Assembly (NCBI GenBank): GCA_002104895.1
Contig: MCFG01000066.1
Coordinates: 122,501-165,000 of the forward strand
Direction: 5' to 3'
DNA: 42,500 bases
Source of the DNA: Anaeromyces robustus
Lineage: Eukaryota; Neocallimastigomycota; Neocallimastigomycetes; Neocallimastigales; Neocallimastigaceae
Part shown: positions 14,641 to 25,900 of the stretch, piece after piece
How the letters are laid out: each line of letters starts with the position of its first letter
Numbering within the stretch: the first letter of the stretch is position 1
Translations under genes and position numbers: made by a program
The notes under the pieces: model-generated
Database searches by the model: none
What the model was told of the DNA's origin: nothing
What the model saw: only the letters and a program-made list of their open reading frames with translations

Positions 14641-15660
14641 AGTATTATTATTTTCTTTAACCCTTTTTTTATCTTTTTTTTTTTTTTTTATCTTTTAATT
14701 TTTCTTTTTTCCGTTATTTACTATTTTATTATATTTTGTTTTATTTTTTTTTTTAAAATTAAAATTAATAGGATATTAATTATCTTTTCTTTTTATTTTT
14801 TTTTATGTGTTTTATTTTTATTTTTGTTTTTGTTTTTTTTAATTAATAAAAAAATATCCTATTTGTTTTAACTTTTTATTTCATTTTATTTTTTATTTTT
14901 ATTTAATAATAAATTTTATTTAATAATAAATTTTATAAATAATAATAATTAAAAATAAAATAAAAATTAACCGTAGTTTTTTTTTTTTTTTTTATTATTT
15001 TATTAATAATTTTATTTTTTAATATTTTTTTTTTCTTTATTTCTTTATATTTTATATTATTTTATTATTGTTATTGTTAAATGTTATTATTATTATTATT
15101 ATTATTGAAATGGGCTATGGGCTAATCTAATTAAAACATTAAATAATTTATAATAAATAAATAAATAAATAAAAAAGTACCTAAATATCTTGATTTTAAA
15201 CAATGATTAAAAAAAAATTACATAAAAATAAAAATAAAAATAGTAATAATAATAATCATAATAGTAAAGGAATAATAATAATAATAAAGAAGAAAAAAAA
15301 GATATTGTAATGAATAATAGTAATTAGTAATTAATAATGAAAATAAAGATTCAAGGATTTCCTAAATAGTATTATTTTATTTTTTTTTAAAAAAAAATAA
15401 AGTCCAATAAAATAATATAATGAATAAAAGATGATCTAAATGGAAAATATCAATAAGAATTAATAAATATATGTTTTTATTTTTTATATTATTTTTTATT
15501 TTATTTTATTTTATTTTTTATTTTATTTTAGAATATACTAAAAATAAAAAAAAAAAAAAAGAATAATAGTTAAAAAAGATTAAATAATTAATATTTTTTT
15601 GTAATACAATGAGTAATGAGTAATTCTTTTATAAGATTATTTTAATATTTTATTATTATT

Positions 15661-15748
15661 TGATATTCAGTCTTTGTATTACTTTTTACTTTCTATTTTC
15701 TTTATTTTTTTAACTATTAACATTTTTGATATTCAGTTTTTGTATTAC
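15661..15748. repeat. 22-bp direct repeat, 66 bp apart
   Basis: TGATATTCAG followed by TTTGTATTAC with one variable base between, at 15661-15682 and 15727-15748. The copies differ at one base (C/T). The interval is T-rich. Confidence 0.85.
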
Positions 15749-15861
15749 CAAAAGTTTTTTTTTTTTTTTTTAATATTTAATATTTATTATTTGTTTGATG
15801 TATTTTTAGAATTTCTAAAAAAAAAAAATAAAAATTTTTATTTTTTAAAGTTAATATTTTT

Positions 15862-15906
15862 TATATTTTATTTTATTTTATTTTATTTTATTTTATTTTA
15901 TTTTAT
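15862..15906. repeat. (ATTTT)n microsatellite
   Basis: About nine ATTTT pentamers. They account for the Phe/Tyr/Ile-rich open frame at 15674-15967. Confidence 0.9.
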
Positions 15907-16307
15907 TTTTAACAATAAAAAACACATGGAAGAAAATGTGAATATGAATATTTTTTTATTTTTTTAATGTTTATTAATAATAAAAAAAACATTTTTTTTA
16001 ATACTATTGTTATTATTATTCTCTAATATTCTCTAATTATTATTATTTATTATTATTATTATTAAAATATATAAATAAAAGATAAAAAAAAATTTTATTA
16101 TTTAAAAAAAAAAAAAAGGAGTATTTTTTAATATATAAATTAAAAATAAATAAATAAATAAATATTTATAATAAAATAAATAAATCTTTATAATAAAATA
16201 AATAGATAAATAAATATATTTAAATAATTTATATTATTTATTTAATAATCATTAAAGTTTGAAATTATTTAAACAATGTTTGAAGAGTTTCCCATGGCTT
16301 TTTTCAT

Positions 16308-16360
16308 TTAATTTTTTAATTTTTTAATTTTTTAATTTTTTAATTTTTTAATTTTTTAAT
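16308..16360. repeat. (TTTTTTAA)n octamer array
   Basis: About six to seven TTTTTTAA units directly after CCATGGCTTTTTTCATTTAA. Confidence 0.9.
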
Positions 16361-16908
16361 TATTATTATTATTTGTTAAATATTAAAAAAAAAAATATTA
16401 AAACATAAAAACATAAAAACAAAAATTAAAATAAAAAAAAAAACAAAAAAAAAATAAAAAATAAAACAATGACTTTTTTTTTAATATTAAAAAATAAAGA
16501 GGGATAAAAAAAAAAGATAAATAAATAAATAATAAAACAATAATAATAATAATAATATTTTAGATTATATTATAGGATTATTGACAAATTTTCAATATTT
16601 AATAATGTTTTTACTTTCTAAAAAAATTTATATGTATAATCAAAGATAATAACAAAATAATAATAATAATCAAAAAAAGAAAGTTAATATTATATTCCTT
16701 TTTCCTTTTTCCTTTTTCCTTCATATTATTCATTCTATTTTTTTTTTTTTTTTTATTTTTTTTTATTTTATTTACAATCAATCTCCGATATGTGTTAAAT
16801 TTTTTTTATTTAATTTTTTTGTGATTATTATCATCCTTTTTTTTTTTTTTTTGTTTATTTATTTCATTGTGGTTTTTTAATAATAAAAAAAAATGCCGTT
16901 GAAATTTC

Positions 16909-16917
16909 ATGAATGAA

Positions 16918-16972
<55 letters not shown>

Positions 16973-17020
16973 ATATAATAAATAAATAAATAATTTTTAT
17001 TAATTTATTTATTCATTCAT
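16909..17020. repeat. (AAAT)n array with complementary GAATGAAT ends
   Basis: An AAAT array (about 16919-16974) is preceded by ATGAATGAATAAATAAAT at 16909-16926, whose exact complement lies at 17003-17020. This gives an 18-bp inverted repeat with the array in the loop. Confidence 0.85.
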
Positions 17021-18589
17021 TTATTTACATATATTTATTATTATAATATAATATAATATAATATAATGAAATATTTAAAAAGAATTATATTTAAAAATAT
17101 CATTTCATTCATTCATTTATTCATATATATACTTTCATACTTCTATACATTCATATACTTTATATTATATTCAATTTATGTTTAAATAAAAAAAAATAAA
17201 TGATACCTATTTTATTTCATCTTTATTTCATTCATTTTATCATTCTATTATTTTATTTCATTTTCATTTTATTTCTTTTTATTTTGTTTTTGTTTTTGTT
17301 TTGTTTTTTATACCCCAAACTTCATCTCCATCTCCATTTTTTTTTTTTTTTAACATTTTTTAACATTTTTTTTAACAATTTTTATCTCATTTTTTTATTA
17401 TTATTATTTATATAATATAATATAATATATTAATTTATTGTTTTTTTTTTTTTTTTTATTTTATTTATGTAGGTATAGTTTTAAAATTCACCACCACAAT
17501 CGGTCTATAAAATAAATAAATAAATAAATAAATCATAAATAATTAAATAATAAATAATAAATAATAAATAATTATACTTTTATATATTATATTATTATAT
17601 ATTATTATTTTATTATATATATTATAATATTATTATTATATATTCTATTTAAAACACATAATAGAATATAAAATAATATATAAAATCTATTTAAATTAGC
17701 TTCCGTTAATATATAACAGAGTATAATATTAATATATTATCATTTTAATATATTTTTGAAATAATTTATATATATAAAATGTTATAATTTAAATATAATA
17801 GTTTTCTCATCTATAAAAAATTGAATTTAATATGTAAATAATATATATTAGTAAATACAATTTTAATATATTATAAATTAAATTGATAATTTAATTTGAA
17901 TATATTATAATATTATATATCCTATATTATTAATAAATGACTACCATTTTGGTAATAATTAAAAAGTTTGATTATTCAAAAAAAAAAAAAAAAAAAAAAA
18001 AACTCGTCATCCTTTTTACTTTATTAAAAAAGTTTATCATGAATAAATTAATATAACATTTTATTATTAAATAAAATTATTTAATCTATTTTTATTATTT
18101 TATACAAAAACATTAATTAATATATGGCGTTCATTATAGTCAAAATATATTATTATATAAAACCCTATCCATATTTAGAAATTTTTAATTTATTATTATT
18201 TATATTTAAAATAAATAAAGTTTCCTTTCGTTTTATTATATATAAAATTAAAGTTTATATAAGTTACAATTTAAATCATCATATATTATAATATACATTA
18301 ATATTAATCTTTTTGTATTGAATAATGGTGTATAATTTTTCAATATAAAAAAATTAACATTAAATAAAATATATAAGTGAAAAATATATAAAAAGTATAA
18401 TCAATAATAAATTAAAAATATAAAAAAATGATTTTTCAATTTTTCATATAGAGTAATAGTGTATTATATAAAATATAAAATATTAAATTAAATTAATATT
18501 TTATATTTTATATTTTATATATATAAAATAAAATAAAATAATGACTAGAACGACTAGAAACTTAACAAATTTAATAATATTAAAGTTAA

Positions 18590-18628
<39 letters not shown>

Positions 18629-18629
18629 C

Positions 18630-18661
<32 letters not shown>
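18590..18661. repeat. (AAAT)n microsatellite with one C interruption
   Basis: About 18 tetramers with a single AACT unit. The minus-strand open frame over it is only its translation (LFIY repeats). Confidence 0.95.
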
Positions 18662-18780
18662 AATTAATTTTGTAATAAATATAAATATTATCTAAATAAT
18701 TAAATAATATATTATATATAATATATATCATTTTAAATAAATAAATATTAAATTAAAAAAAGGTATAAAAAGGATAATAA

Positions 18781-20451
18781 TTCACCAAAAATTAAAAATT
18801 TTTTTTTTATTTTTTTTTTAAAAAAACTATAATATTTTTTTATAGCATTTTATTGTTAATAAAATATTTCTTTCTTTAGTATTTTTTTTTTTTTTTTAGA
18901 CAAAAAAAAAAAAAAAACAAGAGGAAGTTTAAAATAATTATAATAAAAAAAAAGGACAAAAATATTTAAATATTTTTTTTTTATCAAATAATAATTTTAT
19001 TTATTTTATTTTATTTTTTATCTTTTTTTTTAAACAAAAGAAAATTAATAAAGTAAAAAAAAATATCAAAGATAAAAAAAAATAAAGTTACATATTCTTT
19101 TTTTTTTAAGAAAAACAAAACAAACGTATCACAACACAAATATTTTTTTTTATATATAAAAAAAATTGATTTTTTTTTATTATCAAAAAAAAAAAACGAA
19201 CTTTTTTTTTATTTTATATTGAAAAAGAATTTTTAGTTTCTTGTTAAATAGTATCAATATAAAGAAATAAGAAAAAACAAATACTTTTTAATAGAAATAA
19301 AAATTTTTTTTATTTTAAGAAACAAAAAAAAAAAAAAAGAGAATATATTTGAAAGAATTTTTTAAATAACAACTAAACACAACTATAAAAACAGCAAGTT
19401 TAAATATTAAAAAAAAAAAAAAGTATAAATTAAAAAAAATTTTATTTAAACAAATATTTTATCCAACAAAGAAACAATAATTAAAAGTAAAGAAATAAGA
19501 AATATATAAATTATTTGCTTCTTAAAATTTTTTTTTTAAATACTTTTATTTTTTTTTGGACAAACAATAATAATTTTTTTTAAATAAGGAAGAAAAAAAA
19601 ATAATATTTAAATTGATTTTAAATAGTTATTTTTTTTTATTAATAATAATATAAATATTCATTAACCAATTTAACCCAATATAATTATAATAATAATAAT
19701 AAAAAGAAAGAAATATAAAAGCTTTTTATATTATAATCATATTTTATCACATACGTTTTATATATAACAAGACAATAATAATAATATATTAAAAAAAAAG
19801 TAAATTACAATTAAGCAATAATATATATAAACTTTTTTTTTTTAAACTTTAACTATATTTTTTTTTTAAAAAGGAAAAGAAACAAAAAGTATCTTTTTTT
19901 AAAAAAGAAAAAAGAGAAAAGTTAAAAAGAAAGAAAGAAGGAAAAAAAAAACAAGTTTTATTTATGTCAGCAATTAAGTAAATTAGTTTTTTTTTTGTGA
20001 GAAAACCCAAGTTTTTTTTTTTTCAAATTTTTTTTTATAAATTTTTTTAAGTCTTTTTTTTTTTTTTTTTTAAGTCTAGGAAAACAATAAAGTTCCCCTT
20101 TAAAAACCAGAGAAAAAAAAAAAAAAGAGAAAAAAAAATTTTAATGACGAAAAAATATAGTTAAAACTAAAAAAAAAAAAAATACCAGAGAAAAAAAAAT
20201 ATTATTATATATAACAATAATAACCATATCATATTAAATGCAAACAACAACAACAACAAATAAACCAGATTATAATAAAAAATAATATAAGAATATCAAT
20301 ATTAAAAATTAATATTTTAATAATATTTAAAACAAAATTTGCTTTTGAAAATATTAATACATATTTTTATTAAACTAAACTTTATATAATAAAAATAAAT
20401 AACAACCTTTTTATTTTAACTGTTAAAAAAACAAAAAACAAAAAAAACAAA
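18781..20451 (+). other. A-rich upstream region of the acidic-protein gene
   Basis: The plus strand turns A-rich with AAGAAA, ACAAAA and CCAGAGAAAA (20105 and 20183) patches. No coding frame is seen. It probably holds the promoter and leader of the gene at 20452, including the CAA tract at 20241. A T-run ending in TTTTAGAC near 18900 looks like a splice acceptor, but no donor can be assigned. Confidence 0.5.
20241..20260 (+). promoter_or_regulatory. (CAA)n leader tract upstream of the acidic-protein gene
   Basis: CAAACAACAACAACAACAAA lies about 190 bp before the ATG. Unstructured CAA repeats are known in general to keep 5' leaders open for ribosome scanning. That this stretch is transcribed leader is inference; its placement matches a similar tract upstream of the F-box gene. 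Confidence 0.35.
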
Positions 20452-21771
20452 ATGTCAACTACATCTGATGATACTTTTCCAAATGAAAAGAGACGCTCTT
20501 TAACTTTTGCTGATAAGTTTGAAGTTAAATTTTTCTTTAAAGCAGAAGCTCCAAGAGAAGTTGCTTATTCTGAAACTAGCTTCACTACTGGTAGTGAAAG
20601 CTATTATGACGATGACGAATATTGGTATCAAGAAGATTCTTATGATGATGAAGAAGAAGAAGATTATTATGATGATGATTATTATGAATATGATGATTAT
20701 GATGAACAAGATTATGATAATTATTTACCTCAAAGAAATTATCATCATTATACTACTGCCGAATATGATGATTACTATCATTATGATTATAATTATTATA
20801 ATAATGGTGTAAATCTTTCCATTCAATATTCTATGAATGAATCTGATGATAGTGAAGAAGAAATTAGAGGTCGTCGTAGAGAATTATTTGGAAGTTTTAG
20901 AGGAGGAGAAGTTGAAGTAGAAGAAGAAGATGATGATGTTCAAAATGCAAATGAAAGATCAACGACAAGAAGATTAGCTTTAGCTAAATTAGAAAAAGGT
21001 TTATTCCGTCGTCAACAATTACGTGATTCTGAATCCTTTAGTGAAACTGAAGAATCTGAAGTTTCTGTTTCTAATTCAGAAACAGATCCATTTGATGAAC
21101 CATTACCATCTTTACCATCCTTATCATCCTTACCATCCTTACCTTCTAAATCAAAAACTGATTTTCTTTCCGTTGATCTTAAACGATCTAATTCTCCTGT
21201 AACTATAAAGGCAACATTTACTACAAGAGATTTACCAATTTCTATTCCTATTTCGAATCATAATGCTTATAAGGTAAAAAATAATTTACCAATACTTAAT
21301 GAATTTTCTGAAAGATTTAAACCATCTTCCCTTTCTTTATTGGATATAGAAGATAATAATCCACTTTCATCTTTAGATGATACACTTTTATCTTGTACTC
21401 CACTTTCTATGATAAATAAATCCCCTTTAGTCGTTAATTTATCTACTTCCCCAAAAGACCATGTTAAAGATATGTTAAAAAAATCTTTATTTTCCAATCC
21501 TGCTACACCAATAGGAAATAAAACTAAATCTCTTGATCTTAAATGTGTTACTACTTTAAATTCAAAAGATTTAGTTAAATCCCTAACCAGTAATAAACTT
21601 TCCAATAATAAATCTTCGAATACAACTAATAATCATCCTAAACTTTCTAATTTATTAAGTAATATTCATAATAATACTAATAGTAGAGGTGTTAATAATA
21701 AAGGTGTTAAGAAAAGATCAAGATCTTATTCTTCACCATCTTCTCTCCAACAACTTTTACCTTGTTATTAG
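20452..21771 (+). CDS. Acidic low-complexity protein with PP1-docking-like N-terminus, function unknown
   Basis: Intact 439-residue frame from ATG to TAG, with no intron needed. The start sits in an A-rich context (AAAACAAAATG), and upstream DNA loses coding texture at once. Residues 13-34 (RRSLTFADKFEVKFFFKAEA, then P) are the most ordered part. They resemble the K/R-x-V-x-F...V-K-x-F pattern of fungal protein phosphatase 1 targeting subunits such as the Gac1 type, but the first docking core is RSLTF, with Leu where Val is usual, and no CBM21 glycogen-binding domain follows. Residues 51-117 are a Tyr/Asp/Glu tract. Residues 173-191 are basic and probably helical. Residues 193-212 are Ser/Glu-rich, and 219-232 repeat PSL. 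Several SP/TP sites occur (248-249, 324-325, 333-334, 351-353, 428-429). KKRSRS at 420-425 could be a nuclear signal. The protein looks largely disordered and phosphorylated. No catalytic domain or membrane segment is visible. That the gene is real is well supported; its function is not. Confidence 0.9.
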   Translation: MSTTSDDTFPNEKRRSLTFADKFEVKFFFKAEAPREVAYSETSFTTGSESYYDDDEYWYQEDSYDDEEEEDYYDDDYYEYDDYDEQDYDNYLPQRNYHHYTTAEYDDYYHYDYNYYNNGVNLSIQYSMNESDDSEEEIRGRRRELFGSFRGGEVEVEEEDDDVQNANERSTTRRLALAKLEKGLFRRQQLRDSESFSETEESEVSVSNSETDPFDEPLPSLPSLSSLPSLPSKSKTDFLSVDLKRSNSPVTIKATFTTRDLPISIPISNHNAYKVKNNLPILNEFSERFKPSSLSLLDIEDNNPLSSLDDTLLSCTPLSMINKSPLVVNLSTSPKDHVKDMLKKSLFSNPATPIGNKTKSLDLKCVTTLNSKDLVKSLTSNKLSNNKSSNTTNNHPKLSNLLSNIHNNTNSRGVNNKGVKKRSRSYSSPSSLQQLLPCY

Positions 21772-22312
21772 TATTTTTTTATTTATGATTATTATAAATG
21801 AATTAAATTTTTCATCATCAAAAAAAGGATCAATTTATGATGAAAAAAAAAAAAAAAGAAAGAAATCCCAATAATAATAATAATAACAAAAATGAAAACA
21901 AATACTTTTTTTTTTTGAACCAATAATAAGTTTTGAAATGAAATGAAAAAAAAAAAAAATAATATACCTTTTCTTTAATGCTTTTTTTTTTCCCCAATTT
22001 TTTTTTGTTTTTGTATTTTAACCAATTTTTTTTTTCTATTTTAAAATATTAAAAATTAAAAAAAAAAAGTAAAGAAAAGGTAAAAGAAACACACACACAA
22101 AAAAAAAAGAAATTTTGGCGAGTTTGATACTTTCTAAAAATTTCTTTAAGATATGTTAAGAAAGAAAAAAAATCCATATTATAAAAATTGTATATATCAA
22201 AAAAAAAAAAGAGAAAATTATTCACTCACACAACCATAAAAAAGAAAAACTTTTTTTTTTTTGTTTTATCATATGTATATATTATAAATTTTTTCATTGA
22301 AAGTAATAAAAA

Positions 22313-22339
22313 ATCAAATTAGTTAGATACTAATTTGAT
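22313..22339. repeat. 11-bp inverted repeat, 5-nt loop
   Basis: ATCAAATTAGT, loop TAGAT, ACTAATTTGAT. It lies about 540 bp after the stop of the acidic-protein gene. It could be a 3' UTR hairpin or chance. Confidence 0.7.
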
Positions 22340-22559
22340 ATTTGATTCTTATAGAAAAAAAGAAAGTTATTCGAAGATTTTTTTATTTTTAAAAAAAAAA
22401 AAAAACACCCAATATTTACTTTATAACCATAAAAAGAATCAATAACAAATCAAATTAACATCTTCTGTATATATTTTTTTATTAAAAAAAATTTCTTTAA
22501 CATTTCATTCATTTTATATATATTATATTTTTTTTATAAAAATATTTTATTAGCATGAA

Positions 22560-22634
22560 ATGGGAAAAAAATCTATACAATTAACCAAACAACATCAAAA
22601 TTCTGGAAATTTTAATGGAAATTTTGGAAATTGA
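22560..22634 (+). CDS. Short coding-like frame, possible peptide or first exon
   Basis: An ATG-to-TGA frame of 24 residues (MGKKSIQLTKQHQNSGNFNG, then NFGN) lies about 790 bp downstream of the acidic-protein gene. It was noticed because this 75-bp patch uses Gly, Gln, His, Ser and Thr codons, unlike the A/T runs around it. The end is built from a GGAAATTTT motif repeated about three times. No partner exon was identified and no clear GT donor lies inside the frame. It could be chance, a relic, part of a 3' UTR, or a small peptide gene. Function unknown. Confidence 0.18.
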   Translation: MGKKSIQLTKQHQNSGNFNGNFGN

Positions 22635-22752
22635 AAAAAAAAAAAAAATCAATAATAATAATAACAGTTAATTAAGTAAATATATATTATATTTTTTTAA
22701 ATCAACATATAAAAAAAAACAATTTTTTTTCTATATATAAATATAAGAATCA

Positions 22753-22785
<33 letters not shown>

Positions 22786-23899
22786 CGAAAAAAAGAAAAA
22801 GTATATATTTGCTTTTTCTTTTTTTTTCTTTTTTTTTTTTTTTTTTTATATATATATATATTATATATTTTTTAAATTTTTATTACTTTAATTTTTTTTT
22901 TTAAAAATCGAAAAAATCATACCTATAATAGGTCATATAAGAGTAAATCATTTTTTTTTATAGCATACGCATTTATTCTACACACACACATACACACACA
23001 ACATATTACATACAGTCATATATTAAAATAATCATTTATCATATTATTTTATTATATATATAATTTTTTTTTTTTTTTTTTTGAAAATAATAAATATAAA
23101 TATAAATATAAAAATATATCTAAATAATTTTTTTTTTTTTAATTATAATCATAATTTTAATTTTTTTTAAAAGAAAAAGAAAGAAAATAATTTTTTTTTG
23201 TTTATTTTATTATAATAAGTGAATATAAAGAAGAAATTGAAAGAGAGAAAAAAAAAAATTTTTTTTATTTTTTTAATAAGACAAAGGAAAGAAAGAAAAA
23301 AATTTTAGGAAAAAAATAATAAAATTTTTATAATAACTATAATATATAAAAAATAAAATAAAATAAAATTAATTATAATAATAATAATAATAATAATTTT
23401 TTTTTTTTTTTTTTTTTTTTATTTATTTACTTATCATTAAAATTATAATTATAAATATTTTGAAAATTTTTATTTTTTTATTTTTTTTATTTTTATTTTT
23501 ATTTATTTATTTGAGGAAAAAAAAAAAAAAAAAAAAAGAAAAAAAAGGAAACAAGAAAAAAAGAAAAAAGAAAAGAATTTCATAATTAAAATAATATGAT
23601 AAATATGATTTATTTTTATATATATTACTAGAGAATAATTTTTAAAAATAGAACATATAAAAAAAAAAAGTATTATAAAATAATTTTTTTTTTTTTTTAC
23701 ACAAAAAAAAAATTAGAATAAATCTTTAATTTTTTTTTTTTTTTTTAATAAAAAAAAAAAAAAGAAAGAAAAGTAAAATATTATAAAATGTATATATATG
23801 TTTATAAATGTAAAATATGAGAGAAAAGATAAGAAGGAAAAAAGAAAAAATAAGAAGAAGAAGAAAAAAAAAATTATTTTATAAAAGTAATTCTATTTC

Positions 23900-24002
23900 A
23901 AAAAAAAAAAAAAAAAAAAAAAAAAGAAAGAGAGAAAAAGAGAGAAAAGAAAAGAAAAAAAAATGAGAGAAGAAAGAAATAAAGAAAGAAAGAAGAAAGA
24001 AG
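23900..24002 (+). repeat. Homopurine tract
   Basis: 64 uninterrupted purines (23900-23963) begin with about 26 A, then AGAGAAAAAGAGAG-type mirror-like sequence. After one T, GAGAGAAGAAAGAAA and AAAGAAAGAAAGAAGAAAGA continue to 24001. Confidence 0.9.
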
Positions 24003-24760
24003 CAAAAAAAAAAAAATGAAACTCTTTTTTTTTTTATTTTTAAATTTTTTTTTGAAATAGATAAAAAAAAATTTATTTTTTTAAATAAGATTTGTTTTTA
24101 GGAAAAAAAAAAAAAAAAAAAAAAAAGAAAAAAGGAATGAATGAATGAATGAATGAATGAAAAAAAAAAATATAAAAAATATGAAAAATATGAGAGAGTA
24201 TGAGAGAAAGAGAATATATATTAAGTTAGAATGGAAATAAAAGATTAGAAAATATGAATAGGAATAATGAAAATGAATAGAACAAAAATAATAATAAAAA
24301 GAATAATAATTTGGAAAAACAGTTCTCTTAATAAAAAGAAAAAGAAGAAAGAAAAAAAAAAAAAAGTAACAATAAATATACATGGAAAAAACAATTTTAT
24401 AAAAAGTGAAAAAAAAATAAATAAGAAAAAACAGCAAAAAAAAAATATAAAACAAACAAACAAATAAACAAAGAAACAAACAAAAAACAAAAAAATATTA
24501 AATACAAAAACAAAAAAAAAAAAAATTTAATTAACCCACCCAATATATCAATTTATAAAAAAAAAAAAAATAAAAATTAAAAAGAAAAAATAAAATTTAT
24601 TATTGGATTTATAATAAATAATAAAAAGAAAAAAAAAACGTGAGAGAAGAATATTTTTTTTTTTTTTTTTTTTTAAAAAAAAATCATATTTATGTATATA
24701 TTGTATATATATGTAAGAAATTTTTAAAAAAAAGAAAAAAAAAAAAAAAAAAAAAAGAAA

Positions 24761-24763
<3 letters not shown>

Positions 24764-24794
<31 letters not shown>
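24764..24794. repeat. (AAT)n microsatellite
   Basis: About ten AAT units after a long A-run. Confidence 0.9.
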
Positions 24795-24798
<4 letters not shown>

Positions 24799-25131
24799 TT
24801 TCTTAAAAAAAAAAAAAATGAACACAAAGAAAAAACAAAAACACATCATTATCACAAAAAAAAAAAAAATATTATATCAATCTATTATATTTTTTTTTTT
24901 ATTATGGATTATATATATAAAAGAAAAAATTTTTTTTATTTTTAATTTTAGAAGAATGAGTTGGATTTTTTTTTTTTTTAATATTAATTTGGAAATTATA
25001 TTTTTTTATTGGAATTAACAAAAAAATAATAATAATAATAATAATAATAATCAAGAAAACAAATACAAAAAAAAAAGAAAAAAAAAAAAAGATTAAAACA
25101 ATATATAAATAGAAATGAAAAAAAAAAATCA

Positions 25132-25185
<54 letters not shown>

Positions 25186-25208
25186 TATAATAGGTGATAA
25201 TTGTGATA

Positions 25209-25252
<44 letters not shown>
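25132..25252. repeat. Two (AAT)n arrays split by a short spacer
   Basis: AAT arrays at 25132-25184 and 25211-25252 flank a 26-bp spacer with TAGGTGATAATTGTGATAGG, itself two TGATAGG-like copies. They explain the poly-Tyr/poly-Leu minus-strand open frame here. Confidence 0.9.
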
Positions 25253-25257
<5 letters not shown>

Positions 25258-25455
25258 GAAGTGAAAAAAAAGACATCACTATCACAATGATAATAGTAAA
25301 GATTTATATGGATAAAAAAAATAGTATATATATAATGTTTTTTTTTTCCTTCTTCAATTTACTTATTATAATGAAGTAAAAAAAAAATTCTTAATATATA
25401 ATAATATTACAATATATATTAAAAAAAAAGATACTTAATAATAAGAAACATTGAT

Positions 25456-25486
<31 letters not shown>

Positions 25487-25510
25487 TTTGGAAAAGAAAG
25501 AAAAGAAAAG

Positions 25511-25533
25511 AATTAATTGTTGAGCAATTAATT
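25511..25533. repeat. 9-bp inverted repeat
   Basis: AATTAATTG, loop TTGAG, CAATTAATT. Short; may be chance. Confidence 0.6.
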
Positions 25534-25868
25534 ATTATTTTAAATAATCGTATCAAAATGGATTAATAATTTAAATATTAATAAAAATTTTTTTATAAAA
25601 AAAAAAAATAATAATAATTATTTTTAATAATAATTTTATATAAAATATATAAAATTATTAGATAAAAATATAAATGAAAAAGCAAAAAAAATAGTAAAAA
25701 AAAAAAAAAAGCAATAATTATACATATATATATATACATCATAACTTTGGATTTATTGGATTTATTGGATTGAAAAAAAAGAAAAGTTAAATTCACTTTT
25801 AAACTTTTTTTTTTTCCTTTCTTTTATTATATATTATAATATTGCTTTTTTTATTATTATTTTTTTTT

Positions 25869-25900
<32 letters not shown>

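Larger units (their letters stand above)
7610..16304. other. Gene-free AT desert, middle part
   Basis: No gene is supported. The open frame at 11465-11743 starts with a mixed stretch but turns into AAT/AAA filler with an Ile run, and I do not call it. Contents are AAAATT, AAAT and ATT microsatellites, a 39-bp tandem duplication at 9672-9749, a 17-bp hairpin at 11962-11997, a 22-bp direct repeat near 15.7 kb and a third ATGGGCTAT at 15110-15118. Confidence 0.75.
16305..18780. other. Gene-free AT stretch with changed texture after 17.57 kb
   Basis: 16.3-17.5 kb is microsatellite and T-tract DNA. 17570-18780 has mostly short A/T alternations with occasional mixed patches (TTAGCTTCCGTTAAT near 17696, CCCTATCC near 18164) and few long homopolymers. 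No open frame has coding character. It could be a decayed element, but no ends or protein remains are visible. Confidence 0.6.

Noticed and set aside
17570-18780. Insertion of mitochondrial DNA, suggested by TA-rich texture
   Set aside because: There is no recognisable mitochondrial gene fragment, and if the host is an anaerobic fungus it has no mitochondrial genome.
18885-18900. T-tract ending in TTTAGAC, and similar TTTTAG sites near 1809, 6585 and 28010, as splice acceptors
   Set aside because: T-tracts followed by AG are common here, and no donor or coding exon can be attached to any of them.
20500-20812. Ile/Met-rich open frames on both strands over the Tyr/Asp tract
   Set aside because: They arise from reading GAT/TAT codon runs in other frames.
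21267-21605. 112-codon open frame on the minus strand
   Set aside because: It lies wholly inside the acidic-protein gene, whose plus-strand codon use is convincing. The minus frame is a shadow.
24081-24490. Minus-strand open frames of 132 and 81 codons
   Set aside because: They translate A-rich and GAATGAAT repeat DNA into Phe/Cys/Ser/Leu strings. There is no domain and two overlapping frames look equally good.
24902-25285. Minus-strand frame with poly-Tyr and poly-Leu
   Set aside because: It is the translation of the two AAT arrays.
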